In this document: positions 6,422 to 11,747 of the stretch, piece by piece | Position numbering within the stretch: position 1 is the stretch's first letter | Layout of the letters: the number at the start of each line of letters is the position of its first letter | NCBI GenBank assembly: GCA_013696525.1 | Contig: JACCYK010000114.1 | Coordinates: 1-11,747, forward strand | Direction: 5' to 3' | Origin: Chloroflexia bacterium | GTDB taxonomy: Bacteria; Chloroflexota; Chloroflexia; Thermomicrobiales; UBA6265 | DNA length: 11,747 bases | The notes under the pieces: model-generated | The model's database searches: none | Told to the model about the DNA's origin: nothing | The model's input: only the letters and a program-made list of their open reading frames with translations | Program-made: the position numbers and the translations under genes

Positions 6422-6868
6422 CCAACTATCCCACCCAAGACCCGTTCCGCCAGGTGCCGGCGCCGGATCGAACCAGATGCCGAGACCGGCGATACCGACA
6501 TGATGGCGGTTGGAGCCCGTCCGGCGCAAGCCCGGACCAAGACGCGACCCCGGCCAAATGGCTGGGGTCGCGTGGGCAAAAGGGGGTGGGGGGAAAGCGA
6601 GGAGACGGTGTGGGTACGATTGAAATACCCGCTTCGCGGCCAGATCGCCGAGCCCGTGACCGGGATACTCGTAGCATAGGATCGATCCGCCACCTAAGTA
6701 TTGCCAAAACGTTACAGTTTTGTCGCGGTTTCAACGACACGGGTGGCAGGCGAAACAGGCCACGCCCCGCCCTGGCGTGACTTCTCGCCGATACGTAATC
6801 TGCGATACCATGACCACATCAGCAGCGGACGTCGCGGGACACTGCGGCGGACAGAAGGAGACATCGAG
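6422..6868. other. Divergent intergenic region with hairpin and G-rich tract
   Basis: This stretch between divergent genes contains open frames in several phases, but their predicted products are Arg/Pro/Ser-rich with no domain or hydrophobic pattern, so I read none as genes. It holds a strong hairpin at 6542-6573, a G-run array at 6564-6593, and a small palindrome, CAAAAC-6-GTTTTG (6704-6709, 6717-6722), that could be an operator. Promoters for both flanking genes should lie here, but I could not pick convincing -35/-10 pairs. Confidence 0.5.
6542..6573. other. Strong isolated hairpin in a divergent intergenic region
   Basis: ACGCGACCCC (6542-6551) pairs with GGGGTCGCGT (6564-6573); the stem continues inward with a G-T pair and three G-C pairs around an AAAT loop, making 14 pairs. 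No annotated gene ends here in either direction, so it is not an obvious terminator of a known gene. It could end an unannotated small RNA or be part of a leader of the minus-strand gene. Confidence 0.6.
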
Positions 6869-7162
6869 ATGACCGAGAGCAGCTCGACCGGCGGACCCTC
6901 ACAGGCGAATGGGTCACGACGCGACCAGGCCACCGACGATCTCCACGCCGCGCTGGGTCACCTGCGGGATGCGGTGGACCGGCTGCGGTCGGAGATCGAA
7001 ATGAACGCCAAGGACGAATGGGTGCGGGCCAAGCCAGAGCTCAAGACCACGCTCGGTGACCTGCAGAAAATGATCGATGCCGCCGCCGAGCGCGCCAAGA
7101 TCGTCTTGGGCGGCTTGAGCGATCGCCTCGACTCGACGGAGAAGCGCGACCAAAGCAACTAA
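6869..7162 (+). CDS. Small charged helical protein of unknown function
   Basis: 97 residues from the ATG at 6869, which has an AAGGAG ribosome site 8 bases upstream; the frame extends to 6701 but the extra residues have no coding character. The first 20 residues are Ser/Gly-rich and probably disordered. Two amphipathic helices follow, about 20-48 and 55-90, with charged residues and regularly placed Leu, Val, Ile and Met, suggesting a coiled coil or helical hairpin. There is no Cys, no signal peptide and no membrane helix, so it is probably cytoplasmic. It lies 82 bases before an HdeD-type membrane protein gene on the same strand and may be co-transcribed. No family is recognised with confidence. 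Confidence 0.75.
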   Translation: MTESSSTGGPSQANGSRRDQATDDLHAALGHLRDAVDRLRSEIEMNAKDEWVRAKPELKTTLGDLQKMIDAAAERAKIVLGGLSDRLDSTEKRDQSN

Positions 7163-7244
7163 TCCCCGAGCGATGCGGCGCCGCGCCTGGTTGGTCGGCC
7201 AATGTAGGCTGACGACAGCGTTGGCGGACAGTCAGGAGGGTCTG

Positions 7245-7787
7245 ATGAGAGATGTTCTGGCCCGAAACTGGTGGACCTTCGCCCTCCGCGGCGTGTTCGC
7301 GATCATATTCGGGCTTCTCGCCTGGTTCTGGCCCGCCGAGGTCTTGGTTGCCCTGGTCTACTTGTTCGCGGCGTATTCACTCATCGACGGCGTCACCGCG
7401 CTCTACTCGATCTTCACCGAAGGCGGCAGCAGCCGGTGGCCGGCGCTCCTGTTCGAAGGCGTGCTTGGCGTCGGGGCCGCGATTATCGCGATTTTGCTGC
7501 CGGCCCTGACCGCGCTCAGCATCATCTATGTCATCGCGGCGTGGGCGCTCATCCTCGGCATCCTCCGGATCGTGAGCGCGATTCGCCTGCGGGAAGAGAT
7601 CGACAACGAGTGGATGCTGGCCCTGAGTGGCGCGGCATCGATCATCTTCGGCGTCATTCTCTTCGTGAATCCTGGAGAGGGGGCGCTGGCGTTGATCTGG
7701 GTGTTCGGGATCTGGGCGATCGTGTTGGGCGTAGCGCTCATCGTCCTCGGCTTCCGGTTTCGCGGCGGCAGCCCGGTTACGGCATAG
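7245..7787 (+). CDS. HdeD family (DUF308) membrane protein
   Basis: 180 residues from the ATG at 7245, preceded by AGGAGGG at ideal spacing; the frame opens at 7173 but the earlier part looks non-coding. Six hydrophobic helices are visible at about 11-30, 33-54, 66-85, 90-110, 124-142 and 147-170, arranged as three similar helix pairs. This repeat pattern, with Gly-rich helices of the type LRGVFAIIFGLLAWFWP followed by LFAAYSLIDG, is characteristic of the DUF308/HdeD family. The E. coli founder is linked to acid resistance, but the molecular activity is not known and should not be carried over. It acts in the cytoplasmic membrane. It is probably transcribed with the small helical protein gene upstream, and is followed by a long hairpin before a convergent gene. 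Confidence 0.9.
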   Translation: MRDVLARNWWTFALRGVFAIIFGLLAWFWPAEVLVALVYLFAAYSLIDGVTALYSIFTEGGSSRWPALLFEGVLGVGAAIIAILLPALTALSIIYVIAAWALILGILRIVSAIRLREEIDNEWMLALSGAASIIFGVILFVNPGEGALALIWVFGIWAIVLGVALIVLGFRFRGGSPVTA

Positions 7788-7807
7788 CTCACCCGCGTGC
7801 CAACGAT

Positions 7808-7856
7808 GGTCCGGCACGAGCGGCGCCTGGTGGCGCCGCCCGTGGAGCTCCGGACC
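7808..7856. terminator. Long imperfect hairpin between convergent genes
   Basis: Nested inverted repeats make one long hairpin: outer arms of 7 bp (7808-7814 with 7850-7856), middle arms of 4 bp (7815-7818 with 7841-7844, a 5-base bulge on the right), and an inner perfect 8-bp stem GCGGCGCC (7820-7827) with its complement (7832-7839) around a TGGT loop. It fills most of the 84-base gap between the HdeD gene and the convergent sulfate-activation gene, so a shared bidirectional terminator is likely. It lacks a T-run on both sides. Confidence 0.65.
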
Positions 7857-7871
7857 GACCGGTTCGCGGGA

Positions 7872-9959
<2,088 letters not shown>

Positions 9960-10035
9960 GCCCTCGTAGCTCAACGGATAGAGTGTCTGGCTTCGAACCA
10001 GAAGGTTGGGGGTTCGATTCCCTCCGAGGGTACCA
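9960..10035 (+). tRNA. tRNA-Arg (anticodon TCG)
   Basis: A complete 76-base cloverleaf can be drawn. The acceptor stem GCCCTCG pairs with CGAGGGT (first pair G-T), the D arm is GCTC/GAGT, the anticodon stem TCTGG/CCAGA holds the loop CTTCGAA with anticodon TCG, the variable loop is AGGTT, and the T arm GGGGG/CCCTC holds TTCGATT. The discriminator is A and CCA is encoded. It reads CGA and, with a modified wobble base, other CGN arginine codons. It lies 51 bases before cinA. Confidence 0.97.
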
Positions 10036-10086
10036 CGCGACACGACCGCGGCCGCCGCTAGCTCGCGGGAGAGGGTGAGACGGAGC

Positions 10087-11259
10087 ATGCGCGCGTACAT
10101 CCTCTCGATCGGGAGCGAGCTGATCGCCGGCAATATCACCGACACCAACGCCACCTTCCTCGCCCAAGAGCTTGTCGCGGTTGGCATCGAGCTGATCCAC
10201 GTCACCCAGGTCGGCGACGACCGGGCCCGGCTGGTGGCAACGCTCCGCCATGCCGTGAGCGAAGCGGAGCTCGTCATCTGCACCGGCGGCGTCGGACCCA
10301 CGGACGACGATCTGACGCGGGAAGCGATCGCCGACGTCGCCGGCGAAACGCCCGCGATCGATCACGAGTTGCTGGAGACGATTCAAGCATTCTTCGCCAG
10401 CCGCGGCTTGGTGATGCCCGCCGGCAATGCCAAGCAAGCCTGGTTGATCCCCTCGGCGGACGCCCTGCTCAATCCGGTCGGCACCGCCCCGGGCTGGTTG
10501 GCGCGGGTCAATGGCCGGATCATCGTCGCCATGCCGGGTGTCCCCCGCGAGATGTTTCGGATGTGGCGGGAGGAGGTGCTGCCCCGGCTGCGGCCCTCGT
10601 TGCCGAACCGGGTGATTGAATTTGTCAACTTGAAAACGCTCGGTTTAGGCGAGTCGGCGGTGGCCCAGCAGCTTGATGCCCTGATCAAGGTCGAGCATCC
10701 GGTGGTCGCGACCTACGCCAAGGATGACGGCGTCCATGTCCGCGTCTCCGTCTCGGCCGGGACCGCCGAAGAAGCCGGCACCCTCCTCCGGCCGGTCGTG
10801 ACGGAAGTACGCCGGCGGCTGGGGAACCACGTCTACACTGATGCCGATCGCACCTTGGCCGCGGTCCTCCTCGCCGAGCTGCGGCAAGCAAACCAGACGC
10901 TCGGCATCGTGGAAATCGGCACCGGAGGGCGCTTCGGCTCGCTCCTCTTGACCGAGCCAGAGGCGAGCCAGCGCATGCGCGGCTGCCTGGCCACGGCGGC
11001 CACCGGCGCCCCGACCGAAGCTACGGACGTTGCCGACACGGCCCGGCAGCGTTTCGAATCGACCCTCGGCTTGGGCGTGGTCGCCGAGATAAAGCCGGCC
11101 GCGGGCGGACAGTTCGAAGGAACGATCTCGGTCGCGCTCACGGGAGCAATTTCCGCCCACGAACGGTTCGCCCTACGGGCCATGTTCGCCGAGGTGCAGC
11201 GCCGGTCGGCGCTCAACGCGGCCGACGTCCTCCACCGGGCTTTGCTTGCCGCTCCCTAG
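10087..11259 (+). CDS. cinA: CinA family protein with a degenerate C-terminal amidase domain
   Basis: 390 residues from the ATG at 10087; frames opening earlier run through the tRNA and are not real. Residues 1-170 are the MoaB/MogA-like domain of CinA, with GSELIAGNITDTN (9-21), TGGVGPTDDD (66-75), GTAPG (132-136) and MPGVPREM (149-156). Residues about 175-250 form the linking domain (KTLGLGES, 183-190). In typical CinA the C-terminal domain is a nicotinamide mononucleotide deamidase with the signature ESCTGG. Here the matching place reads EIGTGG (276-281), replacing the Ser and Cys, and the later conserved Tyr/Lys segment is not recognisable, though TG...AHE and the final helix keep the domain outline. 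The N-terminal ADP-ribose-type pyrophosphatase activity known in the family may remain. It is convergent with ybeY and shares its stop palindrome. The ribosome site is poor (GGGTGAG, far; GGAG, very near). Confidence 0.92.
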   Translation: MRAYILSIGSELIAGNITDTNATFLAQELVAVGIELIHVTQVGDDRARLVATLRHAVSEAELVICTGGVGPTDDDLTREAIADVAGETPAIDHELLETIQAFFASRGLVMPAGNAKQAWLIPSADALLNPVGTAPGWLARVNGRIIVAMPGVPREMFRMWREEVLPRLRPSLPNRVIEFVNLKTLGLGESAVAQQLDALIKVEHPVVATYAKDDGVHVRVSVSAGTAEEAGTLLRPVVTEVRRRLGNHVYTDADRTLAAVLLAELRQANQTLGIVEIGTGGRFGSLLLTEPEASQRMRGCLATAATGAPTEATDVADTARQRFESTLGLGVVAEIKPAAGGQFEGTISVALTGAISAHERFALRAMFAEVQRRSALNAADVLHRALLAAP

Positions 11260-11714
11260 CCGCCAGGACGGTCAAAAACCCGCAAGAGCTGGGTCTGTCG
11301 CGCGAGCATGGCGGTTCGGTCAGCGTCGGTATCATCGGTCCAGCCGCATAAATGCAGGATCCCGTGCAGCACGAGAAACCGGATCTCGTCGGTCGGCGAG
11401 TGGCCATACTCGACCGCCTGCTCAGCCGCCCGCTCGACCGAAATGTACATCTGGCCGCCCTTCGGCTGACCGGGGTCATCGAGGTCGTCATGCTCTGGAA
11501 AGGTGATAATGTCGGTCGGCGAATCAAGCCCCATGAACTCACGATGTAGTCGTTGCAGCAACGCATCGTCGCCCAGCACTAGCTCGATGTGCCAGGGCCC
11601 CGTCGCCGCCTCGGCGTCGAGCCCGAACGCGATGAGGCCGGCCAAACCCGGCTCGGTCACCGCGGTTGGCATCGCGGCTTCGATGAAGATTTCATGCGTG
11701 AGGTTCAGGGACAC
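11256..11714 (-). CDS. ybeY: Endoribonuclease YbeY (rRNA maturation factor)
   Basis: 152 residues, the usual length. YbeY is a zinc-dependent single-strand endoribonuclease that acts in 16S rRNA 3' maturation and ribosome quality control in the cytoplasm. The family pattern is visible: SPTDIITFP (65-73), GGQMYIS (86-92) in place of the more common GDI-x-IS, and the metal motif HGILHLCGWTD (117-127). The third zinc ligand, commonly His in GYDH, is here Asp127. I recall the same HLCG-x-x-D form in Bacteroidota YbeY proteins, so it may be an accepted variant and not damage. Translation starts at GTG 11714, two bases after the stop of an upstream minus-strand gene, which suggests translational coupling. 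An ATG 14 codons in (11672) would cut off the first beta strand. Confidence 0.92.
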   Translation of the reverse strand: MSLNLTHEIFIEAAMPTAVTEPGLAGLIAFGLDAEAATGPWHIELVLGDDALLQRLHREFMGLDSPTDIITFPEHDDLDDPGQPKGGQMYISVERAAEQAVEYGHSPTDEIRFLVLHGILHLCGWTDDTDADRTAMLARQTQLLRVFDRPGG

Positions 11715-11716
11715 GG

Positions 11717-11747
11717 TTATCCAAGGCAGTCGAGCGCGGCCTTGGCG
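11717..11747 (-). CDS. 3' end of an upstream minus-strand gene (partial)
   Basis: Reading the minus strand from the window edge in the frame that ends in TAA at 11717-11719 gives the last residues AKAALDCLG. The stop lies two bases before the GTG of ybeY, the spacing of a translationally coupled operon. The gene upstream of ybeY is often phoH or a related gene, but nine residues cannot identify it, and chance cannot be excluded. Confidence 0.35.
   Translation of the reverse strand, partial: AKAALDCLG

Noticed and set aside
6196..6780. Plus-strand open frame (194 codons) across the intergenic region
   Set aside because: Arg/Pro/Ser-rich without structure; it runs antisense to a small membrane protein gene with a much better pattern.
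10006..10086. Earlier start for cinA
   Set aside because: It begins inside the tRNA-Arg gene, and the CinA family start MRAYILSIGSE matches the ATG at 10087.

Overview
The window is GC-rich bacterial chromosome with closely packed genes on both strands. The organism is most likely a member of the Chloroflexota, class Thermomicrobia or a relative. This is inferred from the GC-rich codon use, the fused ATP sulfurylase/APS kinase, the family of membrane-anchored cupin-like surface proteins starting their ectodomain with SPATG, and Gly/Ala/Asn-rich secreted small proteins. There is no 16S rRNA gene or other direct marker in the window. No phage, transposon, CRISPR array or plasmid backbone was seen.

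Left part (1-5500): an apparent promoter region precedes two tandem genes for nearly identical small secreted glycine-rich proteins (265-591, 652-987), closed by a strong intrinsic terminator (1010-1048). A metallophosphoesterase gene lies on the minus strand (1109-1825). Divergent from it are two paralogous cell-surface proteins (2027-3970 and 4087-5466). They share an N-terminal membrane anchor and a cupin-like ectodomain. They carry different C-terminal modules: three Cys-containing prealbumin/CnaB-like repeats in the first and six calcium-binding thrombospondin type-3 repeats in the second. This surface-protein block is the most unusual part of the window.

Middle (5500-7860): three very small two-helix membrane proteins on the minus strand (5571-5840, 5869-6081, 6203-6421) face, across a 447-bp intergenic region with a strong hairpin and a G-quadruplex-type motif, a small charged helical protein (6869-7162) and a six-helix HdeD/DUF308 membrane protein (7245-7787). 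The last two are probably co-transcribed. A long imperfect hairpin separates HdeD from the convergent sulfate-activation gene.

Right part (7870-11747): a bifunctional sulfate adenylyltransferase/adenylylsulfate kinase (minus strand) has a 5' leader with a strong hairpin. It is followed by a tRNA-Arg(TCG) with encoded CCA, a cinA homologue whose C-terminal amidase domain looks catalytically dead, and a convergent ybeY endoribonuclease gene that shares a CTAG palindrome with cinA as stop codon. The last 31 bases hold the 3' end of another minus-strand gene that abuts ybeY.

Most of the right half is ordinary housekeeping. The best leads for something less described are the secreted glycine-rich pair, the domain-swapped surface proteins, the degenerate CinA and the structured intergenic region at 6422-6868.
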